Below, piece after piece: positions 17,911-27,709 of a DNA stretch of 64,000 bases. Origin of the DNA: an uncultured Oscillospiraceae bacterium (lineage in GTDB: Bacteria; Bacillota_A; Clostridia; Oscillospirales; Acutalibacteraceae). The position numbers and the translations under genes were made by a program. The DNA lies in assembly GCA_910589395.1 (NCBI GenBank), contig CAJUTL010000016.1, forward strand, positions 1 to 64,000, in the 5' to 3' direction. Position 1 is the first letter of the stretch, and the number at the start of each line of letters is the position of its first letter. The notes beneath the pieces are model-generated. The model saw only the letters and a program-made list of their open reading frames with translations, searched no databases and had not been told where the DNA came from.

Positions 17911-19599
17911 TTGCGCACAGGGAAAGGTAAAAATTCTTTGTACTACTCCATGATTTTCAAAATGGTCATTTTTTTAATTCTTCCCTTTCTGGCAATAGCG
18001 GGTGTTTTCTTTGGGAAACTTCTGCAAGATGGTGAAAAAAACTATCGCAACACGCTGACTCTGGTCATGGAACAGGCGGAAAGCGCCAGAAATGAAACGA
18101 TCGATGATATTTTGAGGGTAGCGGACAGGATCAGCTCTTATGAACTGCTGAAGGGCTTTTTGCTGACAAAATATTCTTATCGGAGCTGGAATTACTATTC
18201 GGATGAGGTCGTCCGAATGGTTTCAGGGGGCTTGTCTTACGAGAACCGCATTGTGCCGAAAATCTATTTTGCGAACACAACTTTACCCCGGGGCTACGAT
18301 ATGTTTTACCGGCTGGAGGATATTTCCAGGTTCGATTTTGTTTCCGAGTTTTTAGCCGCAGATCAAACAGAGCAGTGGATCACTCCTGCTATGGTAGAAA
18401 AGTATTCTTTCTCTTTTACACCCTTTGCTAACCACTATACCTATATGAGAAAAGTGTATTCCGAGGAAGGGCTGCTTTATTTGCTGACTCTTTCTGTAAC
18501 CCAAAGAGAAATGGATCCATTTTTATATCAGATACAGGAGGGAAGCTCCGGTGGAGCTCCACAGGTGGTGGAAAGCCCGGAGAGACTTTTGCTGAATTAT
18601 TCCGGAAAGGAAATCAGCAGTGAGGAAGAAGCGTTGACAAACGGTTCTGTTTTAGTAAAGACCATATCTTTTGAGAAATCGGGGTTTCCCCAAAAACTTA
18701 CTTATATTTGGGGGAATAACCCTCAAAGGATCTATTTCCTGTTTGGGCTGGCCGTGGTGCTGCTGTTTGGCTGCTGCTCGATCCTGATCAATATCCAGTT
18801 CGTGAAAAGGATCTTCGCGAAGCTGCTTTCCTGTGTAAACCGATTTGAAACGTCAATCGAGACCGGAAAATATGAGTCGCAGCCGCTGACCGGGGAATTG
18901 GAGCTCAGAAGGTTTACAGCTACCTTTAACGCGTTGACTGAAAAAATAAGAGGTCTTCTGGAGCTTACCGAACAGCAGGCGGACCTGGCGAAAGAAAGCC
19001 AGCTGAAAATTTTACGCCAGGAGATCAATCCGCATTTTCTGTACAATACCTTGGAGGTGTTTGCCTATCGTATGGAACTGCATCACCATGCGGAGGAAGC
19101 AGACGCCATTGCCTCTTTTTCCGGAATGCTGCGATACAGCCTATCGAAGGAGGGAAAGTATGCTGCCATTCGGGAAGAACTGGAGCAGGTAAGAAAATAT
19201 ATTCAAGTACAGAAGCTAAAATATCCGTCTGTCCGCTTTGAAGCGGATATTTCCCCGGAGCTCTTGGAGAGAAAAATGATTCGCTTTCTGCTGCAGCCCC
19301 TGGTGGAGAACAGCTTTACCCATGGGTATCAGGAAAAGCCTCTGTTTATTAAAATATCCTGTACTGACCTGGGCAATGGCACCCGGTTTGAGATTTACGA
19401 CAACGGGAAGGGAATCGCGAAGGAACGGCTCCAGGAGATCAGAAACAATTTGAAAGCAGGCGATGAAGGACCGGAGATCGGCATCGGGCTGGGAAATATC
19501 GACCAGCGCCTGAAGCTTTTCTATTCGGAGGCTTCCGCATTGCAGATAGAAAGCTGTGAAGGGGGGGGGACCACGGTAGCTTTTCAGATCCCCCGATAA
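17911..19599 (+). CDS. sensor histidine kinase, YesM family
   Basis: About 562 residues: a membrane segment at about 14-36, an extracytoplasmic sensor region of about 235 residues, a second membrane segment near 272-294, a HAMP-like linker, then the His_kinase module (LRQEINPHFLYNT, phospho-acceptor H375) and HATPase domain (LLQPLVENSFTHG, YDNGKGI, GIGLGNIDQRL). This class senses extracellular oligosaccharides or their binding proteins and phosphorylates AraC-type regulators. Start choice: TTG 17911 is 7 nt after GGAGGG, and the promoter at 17759-17787 excludes the longer frame. Upstream of an importer operon and divergent from its response regulator. Confidence 0.93.
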   Translation: MRTGKGKNSLYYSMIFKMVIFLILPFLAIAGVFFGKLLQDGEKNYRNTLTLVMEQAESARNETIDDILRVADRISSYELLKGFLLTKYSYRSWNYYSDEVVRMVSGGLSYENRIVPKIYFANTTLPRGYDMFYRLEDISRFDFVSEFLAADQTEQWITPAMVEKYSFSFTPFANHYTYMRKVYSEEGLLYLLTLSVTQREMDPFLYQIQEGSSGGAPQVVESPERLLLNYSGKEISSEEEALTNGSVLVKTISFEKSGFPQKLTYIWGNNPQRIYFLFGLAVVLLFGCCSILINIQFVKRIFAKLLSCVNRFETSIETGKYESQPLTGELELRRFTATFNALTEKIRGLLELTEQQADLAKESQLKILRQEINPHFLYNTLEVFAYRMELHHHAEEADAIASFSGMLRYSLSKEGKYAAIREELEQVRKYIQVQKLKYPSVRFEADISPELLERKMIRFLLQPLVENSFTHGYQEKPLFIKISCTDLGNGTRFEIYDNGKGIAKERLQEIRNNLKAGDEGPEIGIGLGNIDQRLKLFYSEASALQIESCEGGGTTVAFQIPR

Positions 19600-19623
19600 G
19601 CGCATTTTTTCATAAATTAGAAA

Positions 19624-19670
19624 AAGGCGGAAAGGACAACATTGGATTGCCCTTTCTGCCTTAATTTTAT
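19624..19670 (+). terminator. terminator after the histidine kinase gene
   Basis: Stem aaggcggaaagg (19624-19635) and cctttctgcctt (19651-19662, with a G-T pair) followed by aatttta. It separates the kinase from the importer operon, implying that the latter has its own promoter in 19670-19810; TTGAAA (19672-19677) with TATATA (19697-19702) is a candidate, though with a 19-nt spacer. Confidence 0.6.
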
Positions 19671-19826
19671 CTTGAAACAGCAAAAAAATAAAGCACTATA
19701 TACAAACAAAGTGAAAAATGTGAAGAAATCGTTAATTCTGTTATTTGCAAAAACGCAGATCGCTGATATCCTAAAGATAAAGAAGGTCACAATAGGTGAA
19801 ATTTTTAAGGAGGGTGGAATTTTGAG

Positions 19827-20756
19827 ATGAAAGCTGCAGGGACAAAAAAGAGCAGAAAGCATTATGGCCTGCGGGAACAAATGGCGTTGCAATCCATGAT
19901 TTTTCCGGCCATATTGGTGTTGTTTGTATTTTCTTATGTTCCAATGTACGGCATTGTGATCGCATTTAAGGATTTCCGGATCACAGACGGTATTTTCGGG
20001 TCTCCCTGGGTGGGGTTGAAATATTTTCAGCAGTTTTTAGTAGACCCTTCCCTGTGGAAGGTTTTGCGCAACACCATGGTGCTCAACGTGGTGGGTACGC
20101 TGATCTGCTTTCCCACGCCGATCATTCTGGCGGTGCTTATCAGTGAGCTCAAGAATAAAAGCTTCAAGAAAGTGGCTCAGACGGTCTCTTACCTTCCATA
20201 CTTTCTTTCGTGGGTTATTTTTGCCGGGCTTATTATGGAAATGCTGCGGCCCAGCGGAATTTTCAGCGATATCTGTGTGGCGCTGGGGATTTCAAAGGAT
20301 CCCATCAATTTTATGGCGCATGGCTCCTGGTTTTACGCGATCTACATTCTTTCCAGCTTGATCAAGGGGTTGGGATACGGCTCTATTATTTATGTGGCCG
20401 CCCTTTCGGGGGTAGACCAGGAAATTTACGAGGCGGCTACCGTAGACGGGTGTTCCCGACTACAGCGTATCTGGTATGTTTCTCTTCCCAGCATCATGGG
20501 TACTGTGGTAATCATGCTGATCCTGCAAATTGGCTCCATTCTGAATACCGGTGTAGAGCAGATCCTGATTTTCCAGAATCCTCTGAATCTGAATTTCAGT
20601 GAAACCCTGGACACCTATGTGTATAAAATCGGTATCAGTCAGGGACGGATGTCCTATTCCACAGCCGTCAACCTGTTGAAGTCTCTGGTTTCCGTAGTGC
20701 TGCTCTGCATTGCGAACGGGACTTCCAGAAAGCTGACGGAAAAGAGCCTGTTTTGA
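19827..20756 (+). CDS. sugar ABC transporter permease, LplB type
   Basis: A 309-residue inner-membrane permease with six predicted segments and the cytoplasmic EAA loop EIYEAATVDGCSRLQRIWYV that contacts the ATPase. It matches the LplB/YteP subgroup (N-terminus ending in PAILVLFVFSYVPMYGIVIAFKDF), which imports di- and oligosaccharides. ATG 19827 follows AAGGAGGG with a slightly long spacer. First gene of a permease-permease-binding protein-DUF4091 operon. No ATPase gene is present in the operon, so it must use a shared MsmX/MsmK-type ATPase encoded elsewhere. Confidence 0.93.
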   Translation: MKAAGTKKSRKHYGLREQMALQSMIFPAILVLFVFSYVPMYGIVIAFKDFRITDGIFGSPWVGLKYFQQFLVDPSLWKVLRNTMVLNVVGTLICFPTPIILAVLISELKNKSFKKVAQTVSYLPYFLSWVIFAGLIMEMLRPSGIFSDICVALGISKDPINFMAHGSWFYAIYILSSLIKGLGYGSIIYVAALSGVDQEIYEAATVDGCSRLQRIWYVSLPSIMGTVVIMLILQIGSILNTGVEQILIFQNPLNLNFSETLDTYVYKIGISQGRMSYSTAVNLLKSLVSVVLLCIANGTSRKLTEKSLF

Positions 20757-20772
20757 AAAGGGGGGCCTTTGT

Positions 20773-21663
20773 ATGACAAAAGCGAAAAAGCCGGTTGAAA
20801 TTTTCGATGTGGTAAACATCATTTTGATGATCCTGATGATGGTCGTGATGCTTTTTCCCTTCTGGTATGCCGTGGTAGGGTCGTTCAATGACGGCACAGA
20901 TTATTTGACCGGCGGCGTATATCTGTGGCCCCGCAAATTTACCACCTACAATTACAAAGCGGTATTTCGGGATAAAACGATCCTTTCCTCTTTCGGTATT
21001 ACGGCGCTGAAGGCCATTGTGGGAACAGTGACCAGTCTGTTTGTCACCTCACTTGCCGCCTATGCTTTGAGCCGCCCGCAGCTGAAGGGAAAAAAGTTTT
21101 ATATTCCCTATATGATGCTCACCATGTATTTTGGCGGCGGCCTGATCCCATATTTTATTACCATTAAAAATCTGGGGTTGTACGATACTTTTTGGGTCTA
21201 TATCATTCCGGGGCTGTTCAGCGTATGGAATATGATCATTATCCGCTCCTTCTTTTCGGAACTGCCGCCCAATCTGATCGAAGCGGCTAAAATCGACGGC
21301 GCCGGAGAATATCGTATCTTTTTCCAACTGATACTTCCTCTGTCAAAGCCCGTTCTGGCAGCAATCGCTCTGTTTACGCTGGTAGGCCACTGGAATTCTT
21401 ATTTCGATTCCATGATGTATACCTCGTCTGCCAGCTTGCAGACGATCCAGCTGTTCTTACAGAAGGTGATCACAGACGCCGGCACCGCCAAGGGCCTAGC
21501 AAATCAAGCTATGCTGCAGCTTCCGGAATCCGCGCGCCAGATCACACCGCAAACGATCAAGCTGTCTGCAATGGTGGTTACGGCTCTGCCCATTATCTGT
21601 GTGTATCCCTTCCTGCAAAAATATTTTGCCACGGGGATCATGGTTGGTTCTCTCAAAGGGTGA
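20773..21663 (+). CDS. sugar ABC transporter permease, LplC type
   Basis: A 296-residue partner permease of the preceding gene, with six membrane segments and the EAA loop NLIEAAKIDGAGEYRIF. The N-terminal segment FPFWYAVVGSFNDG and the C-terminal TGIMVGSLKG are typical of LplC/YtcP-type subunits. Starts 16 bp after the LplB-type gene with AAGGGGGG upstream of ATG 20773, so the two are co-translated. Confidence 0.93.
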   Translation: MTKAKKPVEIFDVVNIILMILMMVVMLFPFWYAVVGSFNDGTDYLTGGVYLWPRKFTTYNYKAVFRDKTILSSFGITALKAIVGTVTSLFVTSLAAYALSRPQLKGKKFYIPYMMLTMYFGGGLIPYFITIKNLGLYDTFWVYIIPGLFSVWNMIIIRSFFSELPPNLIEAAKIDGAGEYRIFFQLILPLSKPVLAAIALFTLVGHWNSYFDSMMYTSSASLQTIQLFLQKVITDAGTAKGLANQAMLQLPESARQITPQTIKLSAMVVTALPIICVYPFLQKYFATGIMVGSLKG

Positions 21664-21730
21664 TAAGCGGTTTTCTAAAATCGCTTGCCATATACAAAAT
21701 CATACAATTTCAGTAAGGAGGAAAATCAAA

Positions 21731-23419
21731 ATGCTGAAAAAATGGAAAACAGTGTTTGCGGTTGTCTGTATCGCGGGGCTTTTGTGCGGCTGCGCCGGTA
21801 CGCCGTCCAGCACACCCAGCTCTAAAGCGGGTACATCTTCCGCCGTAAGCGCTTCCACACCGGAAAGCGAGCCTGCCTCTTCCGGAACCACGCTGGCCAG
21901 CCCCAGCTGGAAAACCGATACCTCTCCCATTACTCTGGAGTGGTTCGTGGGGTACGACTGGGCGTCTTTTACCTTTGACCCAGCCAACAACGAGTTCGAT
22001 AAATGGTGCCTGGAGGAAACCGGCGTAACCATTTCTTACAGCTTCGGCAACCAGGAAAAGCTGAATGTGCTCATCAATACCGACAGCCTTCCCGATATCG
22101 TTACTTACGATGTGGTCTCCACAGAAAGATTGTCTATGGAAAATGGCGGCTTGCTTCTGCCGCTGGACGATCTGCGGGAGCAGTATGCCCCGGATTTCCG
22201 TGTGGTGCCCGCTATGATGGATTGGTACCGCAATGAAAACGATGGCCATTGGTATTCCTATGCCAGCTATTTCTATGATGTGGAGGATACGGAATCCAGA
22301 GGCGGCTATTTGACCTCCCACAATATGAACTTTGCCCGCAAGGATATTATGGAGCAGCTGGGGATCAAGCCTGAGGATATGCAGACCAAAGAGGGCATGA
22401 TCGCCGCGCTGAAAAAGGTAAAGGACGCCGATATTACCTACAATGGCGTCAAGGTGGAGCCTATGCACGGCGCGGGAGGAAGTACCACACAGTTCTATGC
22501 CGAGCAGTTTGGCCTGGATCGTGAGGATAAGGACGGCAATTTCCTGAATATGTACCGCCAGCCTGAATATCTGGAAGCGCTGCTGTTCCAAAACCAGATG
22601 TATCGGGAAGGCCTGATCTCCGATGAAGAGTTCACAGCGGACAATGTACTGCGCAAGCAGAAGGTCACCTCCGGCGCTTACTTTGCCGGTACCGGTCAAG
22701 CCGATTTAGACGGAAAGGCCGATTTGTTCTATTCCGACAGTGAAGCGATGATGATGTACGTGGGCCATATCAAGGGAGACAGCGGAAAAGAGCCCATTAT
22801 CACGCCTTCCACTACCGGCGGCTGGACCGGAACGGAAATTTCCAAGAACTGCAAGGATCCTGCTCGGGCCATTCAGCTGTTTGCCTTTTTGTCTCAGCCT
22901 GAAAACGCTATTTCTTACTATCTCGGCGGTGTGAACTGCTATGATCTGGTAGACGGCAAGGCAGTGATAAAGCCCGAATGCGCACAGGAACGTGAGGCCG
23001 ATGCCGTGGCCTATAATAACCGGACTCGCAGCGGAATTCAGGAATACCTGCTGGACTTTGTAGATGTGCAGATCGCGACATCGCAGGACGATATGGACGC
23101 TATGCAGCAGGATGAGACCAATGGCCGGATCAAGTACATGGACGGGCATTACTATGATGACAAAATTTTCAGCAATGTGATTCCGGAGGGTGGTTCCGAC
23201 CTGGCCGCGGTTTCCGCGCAGATCGAGGATTACTGGTCCCAGCAGTCCGCTCAGATCATTATGGCCCCTTCCGCGGAAGAGGCGGAAAAGCTTTACAACG
23301 ACGCCATTACCCAGATGGATCAAATGGGAATGAAGGAGCTGGACGAGTACCGCAACGAAAGATTCCAGAAAAACAAAGAAAAAATGGGCGTAAAATTTGC
23401 CTGGCCCAGAAATCAATAA
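21731..23419 (+). CDS. extracellular solute-binding lipoprotein (family 1, LplA type)
   Basis: A 562-residue lipoprotein that delivers sugars to the permeases upstream. The signal peptide MLKKWKTVFAVVCIAGLLCG ends at a lipobox with C21, followed by a Ser/Thr/Pro-rich linker (about 25-60) and a large ligand-binding domain. ATG 21731 follows AAGGAGG at a normal distance; the frame remains open upstream into the permease gene but without an RBS. The size (more than 500 residues) is normal for binding proteins paired with LplB/LplC permeases. Ends at a strong terminator-like hairpin. Confidence 0.92.
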   Translation: MLKKWKTVFAVVCIAGLLCGCAGTPSSTPSSKAGTSSAVSASTPESEPASSGTTLASPSWKTDTSPITLEWFVGYDWASFTFDPANNEFDKWCLEETGVTISYSFGNQEKLNVLINTDSLPDIVTYDVVSTERLSMENGGLLLPLDDLREQYAPDFRVVPAMMDWYRNENDGHWYSYASYFYDVEDTESRGGYLTSHNMNFARKDIMEQLGIKPEDMQTKEGMIAALKKVKDADITYNGVKVEPMHGAGGSTTQFYAEQFGLDREDKDGNFLNMYRQPEYLEALLFQNQMYREGLISDEEFTADNVLRKQKVTSGAYFAGTGQADLDGKADLFYSDSEAMMMYVGHIKGDSGKEPIITPSTTGGWTGTEISKNCKDPARAIQLFAFLSQPENAISYYLGGVNCYDLVDGKAVIKPECAQEREADAVAYNNRTRSGIQEYLLDFVDVQIATSQDDMDAMQQDETNGRIKYMDGHYYDDKIFSNVIPEGGSDLAAVSAQIEDYWSQQSAQIIMAPSAEEAEKLYNDAITQMDQMGMKELDEYRNERFQKNKEKMGVKFAWPRNQ

Positions 23420-23450
23420 GCTTACTATCTGAGATCCTTCTATCAGGCGG

Positions 23451-23482
23451 AGCGAGGGAGAAAGGTTTCTCCCTCGCTTTTC
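23451..23482 (+). terminator. hairpin after the binding-protein gene
   Basis: A 13-bp stem, agcgagggagaaa (23451-23463) and tttctccctcgct (23466-23478), followed by tttcc. Likely a partial terminator that lowers expression of the enzyme gene relative to the transporter. Confidence 0.8.
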
Positions 23483-23521
23483 CTAATACAGTTTATTTTT
23501 GAAAGGGGAGAAGGAAGGTCA

Positions 23522-25093
23522 ATGAAATTTTCTGTCTTTTCCGACTTGGAATGGACCTACCCGGATACAGCGCTTACCGACCGGCGAAGCGTGGAGTTGA
23601 GCTGCGCGAAAAACGGACATACCGGGTTTCAGCTGCTGGGGGAAGCGCTGCCGGAAAAATCGGCGCTTCAGATTTCCATGGAATGGGAAAACGAAGGGGA
23701 TCACCCGGCGGTGGAAAGCTTTGAATTGATCGATATCGGGGTGGAAGAGAATACCGGCGCGAAGCTTTACACCACTACAGATTACGAAAGCTGCAAGGCG
23801 TTTGTGACCAGAAAAGCTCCCTTCCGTGTGTATGACTGTCTGCGCCCGCCGGAGGGGGTATTGCAAGGAACAAGGCTTGCCTTGTATTTTCGGTTTACAG
23901 CGCCGCCGGAGCTGTCTGCCGGAGAGCACCGGGGAACCCTTACCGTTTTTGCCGGGGAGGAGAAGCTTTCCCTTCCCGTCAGGCTTCAGGTGTATTCTGC
24001 CGTTATTCCGAAGCTGCCGGAGGCGAAGCTGTCCTTTATCCATTTCTTCAGTTATCAGAATTTGGCACTACAGGAAAAGGCCCAGCCGGATACGGAAGAA
24101 TATTGGGAAGCCTTTCGCCGCTATGTCCGCGCTCAACAGGAGCTGCGCTGCAGCGCGATCATGCTTCCGCCGGGAGAAGCCGTTTTCTCTCCGGAAGGAA
24201 AAATCAGCTTCGATTTTTCCCGGGCGGTGCGGGCGGCGGAAATCGCCTTTGAGGAAGGGATCCGGAAGGTTTGCGGTTGTCAAATCGCGAAACGGCGTGA
24301 TGCGCCGCCCTACGGCTATACCCTGAACTGGGAAACGCCCGGCAGGAAAGCTGAAACCGCTTCGATCGAGCGATACTTTTCCACTTGGCGGCAGATCGTA
24401 GCGGAAAAAGGCTGGGAAGGCCGGGTGATGCAGTCTCTCGCCGATGAACCCCAGCCCTACAGCGCCGCCGCTTATCGGGAGCTTGCCACCTGTGCCAGGG
24501 AATATTTGCCGGGAGTCCCCTTCCTGGAAGCGGTGGAAACGCCGAACCTGGGGGACGCTTTGGATATCTGGATCCCGAAGCAGGTTCACTATGAGGAAAA
24601 AAGAGAGGACTATGAGCGCCTGCGGGCAGAAGGGAAAACGCTTTGGTTCTATACCTGCGCTTTCCCGGCAGGACCCACGATGAACCGAAGCATGGATCTT
24701 CCGCTGGTGCAGTGCAGAGAGGTATTCTGGATGGGATTTTTCTATGACTTCACCGGGTTTCTGCACTGGGGGTTCAATTACCATGAAGGGAAAGATCTGT
24801 GGAATTTCGCCTGCTGTGAGGATCCGCAAAGCGGAAAGAAATTCCCGGCTGGGGATTCCAACATTGTTTATCCCGGTAAAAACGGGCCATGGCGCAGTAT
24901 GCGCTATGAGGCGCAGCGGGGCGGCGTGGAGGATTTTGAACTGTTGCGGCAGCTGGAGCGGAAAAGCCCGAAAGAAGCGCGGGATCTGGTGCGCCGCATT
25001 TGTACCAGCTTCCGGGAGTATAACACTTCAGCCTCGGCATTTGAAAGCAACAGAAGATTGCTCTTAGAAGCCTGCGAAAAACTGGAGCGCTGA
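23522..25093 (+). CDS. DUF4091 (GH123-like) domain protein
   Basis: A 523-residue protein without a signal peptide. Residues 1-160 are a beta-sandwich; residues about 170-460 form a TIM-barrel-like domain; the block FAAGDS-type segment (KKFPAGDSNIVYPG), MRYEAQRGGVEDFELLRQL and the following helices are typical of DUF4091. Members of this family are related to GH123 and act on glycans; a candidate acidic catalytic pair lies in LADEPQPYS. The gene follows the importer operon and probably processes the imported sugar in the cytoplasm. The exact linkage cleaved cannot be read from the sequence. ATG 23522 is preceded by AAAGGGGAGAAGG. Confidence 0.8.
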   Translation: MKFSVFSDLEWTYPDTALTDRRSVELSCAKNGHTGFQLLGEALPEKSALQISMEWENEGDHPAVESFELIDIGVEENTGAKLYTTTDYESCKAFVTRKAPFRVYDCLRPPEGVLQGTRLALYFRFTAPPELSAGEHRGTLTVFAGEEKLSLPVRLQVYSAVIPKLPEAKLSFIHFFSYQNLALQEKAQPDTEEYWEAFRRYVRAQQELRCSAIMLPPGEAVFSPEGKISFDFSRAVRAAEIAFEEGIRKVCGCQIAKRRDAPPYGYTLNWETPGRKAETASIERYFSTWRQIVAEKGWEGRVMQSLADEPQPYSAAAYRELATCAREYLPGVPFLEAVETPNLGDALDIWIPKQVHYEEKREDYERLRAEGKTLWFYTCAFPAGPTMNRSMDLPLVQCREVFWMGFFYDFTGFLHWGFNYHEGKDLWNFACCEDPQSGKKFPAGDSNIVYPGKNGPWRSMRYEAQRGGVEDFELLRQLERKSPKEARDLVRRICTSFREYNTSASAFESNRRLLLEACEKLER

Positions 25094-25099
25094 AAAGCG

Positions 25100-25139
25100 C
25101 AAAGAGCGGGGGCCATACTGATATGGCCCCCGCTCTTTG
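25100..25139. terminator. bidirectional terminator between convergent operons
   Basis: A perfect 17-bp inverted repeat (caaagagcgggggccat at 25100-25116, its complement at 25123-25139) lies between the DUF4091 gene on + and the AEC transporter on -. The distal T tract is short, but the stem is very stable. Confidence 0.8.
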
Positions 25140-25174
25140 TATGTTGTGACCGGTCTTTGCCGGAATCATGGCCG

Positions 25175-26131
25175 TCAGCTTCCCGGAAACAGCGGCAGCA
25201 TCACACAGAAGAGCACCAGAAAGATCAAAATGTGAAAGGAGATCGTGCTCAGGGCAAATTCCCGTTCTTCCACGGCTTCTTCCTTGATCAGCAGCGCCCC
25301 CACAAAGAAAGGGGGAAGCAGAAACATGGTATAGACCGAAACGGAAAAGACCGTTCCCAGGTGTAAGATTCCCTTGATGAGGAAAGTGTCCAGCAGAAAG
25401 GCAATGGAAGATAATAGAAGCAGCCGCAGGGCGATGATGAGAAAGGAGCGACGCAGATAGTCCCTTTTGATCCGCAGTCCATAGCCGATGGCAAGGCCCA
25501 TAATGGGCGTTGTCAGGGCGGAAAGCTGTTCCAATCCCTCGAAAAGCCCCTGTGTAAGGAGACTTGTCTCCAGCAGCGGGACACACCCGGCGCAGTTCAG
25601 CAGGATCGCCAGGGCAGAGGCCCACACATAGGGATTTGTGAGAAAAGCCCTGCCGATGCTTTTGGAGGAAACAGCAACGATCTCCCGGTTTAACACCCGC
25701 ATGTAGGTGACGAACACCAGAGAGAAAAAGAGTGTTTGCCCCAGGTCCATGATCACAATGGGATAGATATTTGTCTGGCCCAGTGCTGCCGCCAGCACGC
25801 CATAGCCCAGCATGCCGTTTTCATAGCCGGTAAACAGGGCGGAGGCATAGGGGGTTTCCCACCGCAGCAGCCGCCCGATTCCCCTTCCCACGCATAAAAG
25901 CCCCATGCTGATGAGAAACACAAAGAGCGCCAGAACCAGATAAGAAGCTTTGATCTCCAGCCTCAGCAGGGAAAGAAAGATCACCACCGGCAAAGCCAGA
26001 TTTACAGCAAGCTTTTTCATGCCTTCCATCACTTGTGAGGAAACAAAGCCGGTGTGCCGGAATACACAGCCCAGTGCGATGAAAGCGAGAATGGGGATCA
26101 GCCTGCAAAGAACCTGAAGCGTTTCTCCCAT
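25175..26131 (-). CDS. AEC (auxin efflux carrier) family transporter
   Basis: A 318-residue polytopic membrane protein with about ten segments in two inverted halves; the N-terminus LCRLIPILAFIALGCVFRHTGF and the repeat-specific polar breaks fit the AEC/bile-acid-sodium superfamily. Such carriers move organic acids or small amino compounds. The start ATG 26131 lies 5 bp after the stop of the upstream GH gene, so it is the last gene of the minus-strand sugar operon and probably exports or imports a product of that pathway. The frame extends upstream but in an overlapping, uncharacteristic sequence. Substrate unknown. Confidence 0.85.
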   Translation of the reverse strand: MGETLQVLCRLIPILAFIALGCVFRHTGFVSSQVMEGMKKLAVNLALPVVIFLSLLRLEIKASYLVLALFVFLISMGLLCVGRGIGRLLRWETPYASALFTGYENGMLGYGVLAAALGQTNIYPIVIMDLGQTLFFSLVFVTYMRVLNREIVAVSSKSIGRAFLTNPYVWASALAILLNCAGCVPLLETSLLTQGLFEGLEQLSALTTPIMGLAIGYGLRIKRDYLRRSFLIIALRLLLLSSIAFLLDTFLIKGILHLGTVFSVSVYTMFLLPPFFVGALLIKEEAVEEREFALSTISFHILIFLVLFCVMLPLFPGS

Positions 26132-26136
26132 GGAGC

Positions 26137-27681
26137 TCACCGCGCTTTCTTCTTTGCTTCCAGCCTGACCAGGGCCCACTCCGGCAAGGCAACGTCCACA
26201 TGACCCTGTGCCGCTGTTCCCTTGTGGCATTCCCTGCGGTTCCAAAGATCATACACCATCAGCTCGTATTCCTCCGCCATATCCGTGGTGAGAAAGCTGA
26301 ACCCGGCAGGGTCCTCCGGGCGGCGGAAGAACAGGAGGAACAGCTCGGAGCCCTTGTGAAGGCACAGACCGCTGCTGGTATTCATCATGATGATCTCGGG
26401 CTCCATCTGATCAAAGGGCAGGCTTTTCATGATTTCTCCGAAATATTGCAGCCGAGGCGCGCTTTCTCCCACCATCTCTCCGCCATAGGCCCAGAAAATA
26501 TCCCGGTTATTGCCGTTGACGATGTAGGCTTCCCCATGGCTGGCATAGCCGCCGGCCATCACGGCCCGAATGTGGCGCTCCAGCTCCTCCTCAGGGGTGC
26601 GGTCTCCCCACACGCTGCCGGTAATGTTTCCCTCATAGCCGTATTCATCGGCAATGACAGGCCGCTGAAATTTTGCCTTGAAATCCAAAACAGCGCAATA
26701 GGTATTGGAATTCTGGAACACAGTGTGGGTGAGCCAGTCAAAATCCGGTACGGCGCCCACGGTAAAATTGTGAATGGAGCGCAGGTGGCCGTAGGGGTCG
26801 GCTTCCCGCAGTGCCTTACCGATGCGGTCCCAGTTTTTCAGATCGGATAAGGACTTCACCGTGTGGTCGTTTTCCGAAAGCGGCGTCAAAAGCAGATCGT
26901 ATTCGTTTGCCAGGCACCACCATACATTCCGGAAGGCGGAAAGCCGTGACGCCAGGTAGCGGACATAAAAGAGATCGTCCCGTTCACTCATGCCGGGATT
27001 GATGCCCCAGCGGTCAAAATCGTAAAAGTGAAACAGGATCACATCGGCTTCGATCCCCCGTTCCAGTAAGGCGGCCACGTCCTCCTCAAAGCGCCGGAAG
27101 TAAGCGGGATTGGGCCGGGTAAAATCCAGACTTCCCGCTTCTCCGGCAAAGGGCAGATCCGGCGGATCCTGGGCGATATCGATGGTGACCTCCGTCAGCT
27201 TCTGGGCCTTCAGGTGCTTGGGAAAAAAGCCCATGCGCAGCTTGTTGAAGCCATAGCTCGCCACAGATTCTACCGTTTTCCGGCGGGTTTCCGGGGAACT
27301 GGTGGTCCAGGCATAGGCGGTGGTGCCCAAAACGAACAGCGGGGTGCCGTCCTCATAGGCAAAATGAAACTTCTTTGCCACCCGCACCGGCCCGTGATTT
27401 CCCTGTGCGGGTTCCCTACACAGAAAGCTGCCGGTGGTTTTGTTCAGGCTGGGGAGATTGGAAAACACGGTATATTGGTATTCTCCTGTGTGCTGGGGCA
27501 TAAACCGCAGCTTCCACACACCGTCTCCATCGTAAAAACCGTCTACGGTCAGCGTGTGATAGCCGTTTTGAAACCTTGCCTTCAGCTCTCCCTCGAGAAA
27601 GGGATTTTGAAAGAGAGCCTCCGTTTCCGGCAGGGAAAAGGCAAGCTCAAAAATTCCCCATTTTTCTATGGTTTGTGTCAT
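26137..27681 (-). CDS. glycoside hydrolase, DUF5060/DUF4038/DUF5605 architecture (GH140-like)
   Basis: A 514-residue cytoplasmic enzyme with three parts: a DUF5060 beta-sandwich (about 5-90), an apiosidase-like TIM barrel (DUF4038, about 98-425) and a C-terminal DUF5605-like beta domain (about 430-512). The barrel shows the clan-A type pair E260 in WWCLANEYD and E346 in PVIADEYGYE, the likely acid/base and nucleophile. GH140 members remove apiose-linked sugars from pectin, but many DUF5060/DUF4038 proteins have other specificities. It sits directly after the two permease genes in the minus-strand operon, so it most likely hydrolyses the sugar they bring in. Confidence 0.82.
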   Translation of the reverse strand: MTQTIEKWGIFELAFSLPETEALFQNPFLEGELKARFQNGYHTLTVDGFYDGDGVWKLRFMPQHTGEYQYTVFSNLPSLNKTTGSFLCREPAQGNHGPVRVAKKFHFAYEDGTPLFVLGTTAYAWTTSSPETRRKTVESVASYGFNKLRMGFFPKHLKAQKLTEVTIDIAQDPPDLPFAGEAGSLDFTRPNPAYFRRFEEDVAALLERGIEADVILFHFYDFDRWGINPGMSERDDLFYVRYLASRLSAFRNVWWCLANEYDLLLTPLSENDHTVKSLSDLKNWDRIGKALREADPYGHLRSIHNFTVGAVPDFDWLTHTVFQNSNTYCAVLDFKAKFQRPVIADEYGYEGNITGSVWGDRTPEEELERHIRAVMAGGYASHGEAYIVNGNNRDIFWAYGGEMVGESAPRLQYFGEIMKSLPFDQMEPEIIMMNTSSGLCLHKGSELFLLFFRRPEDPAGFSFLTTDMAEEYELMVYDLWNRRECHKGTAAQGHVDVALPEWALVRLEAKKKAR

Positions 27682-27709
27682 ATGCTCTAAGCTCCTTTCT
27701 GATTGCGGC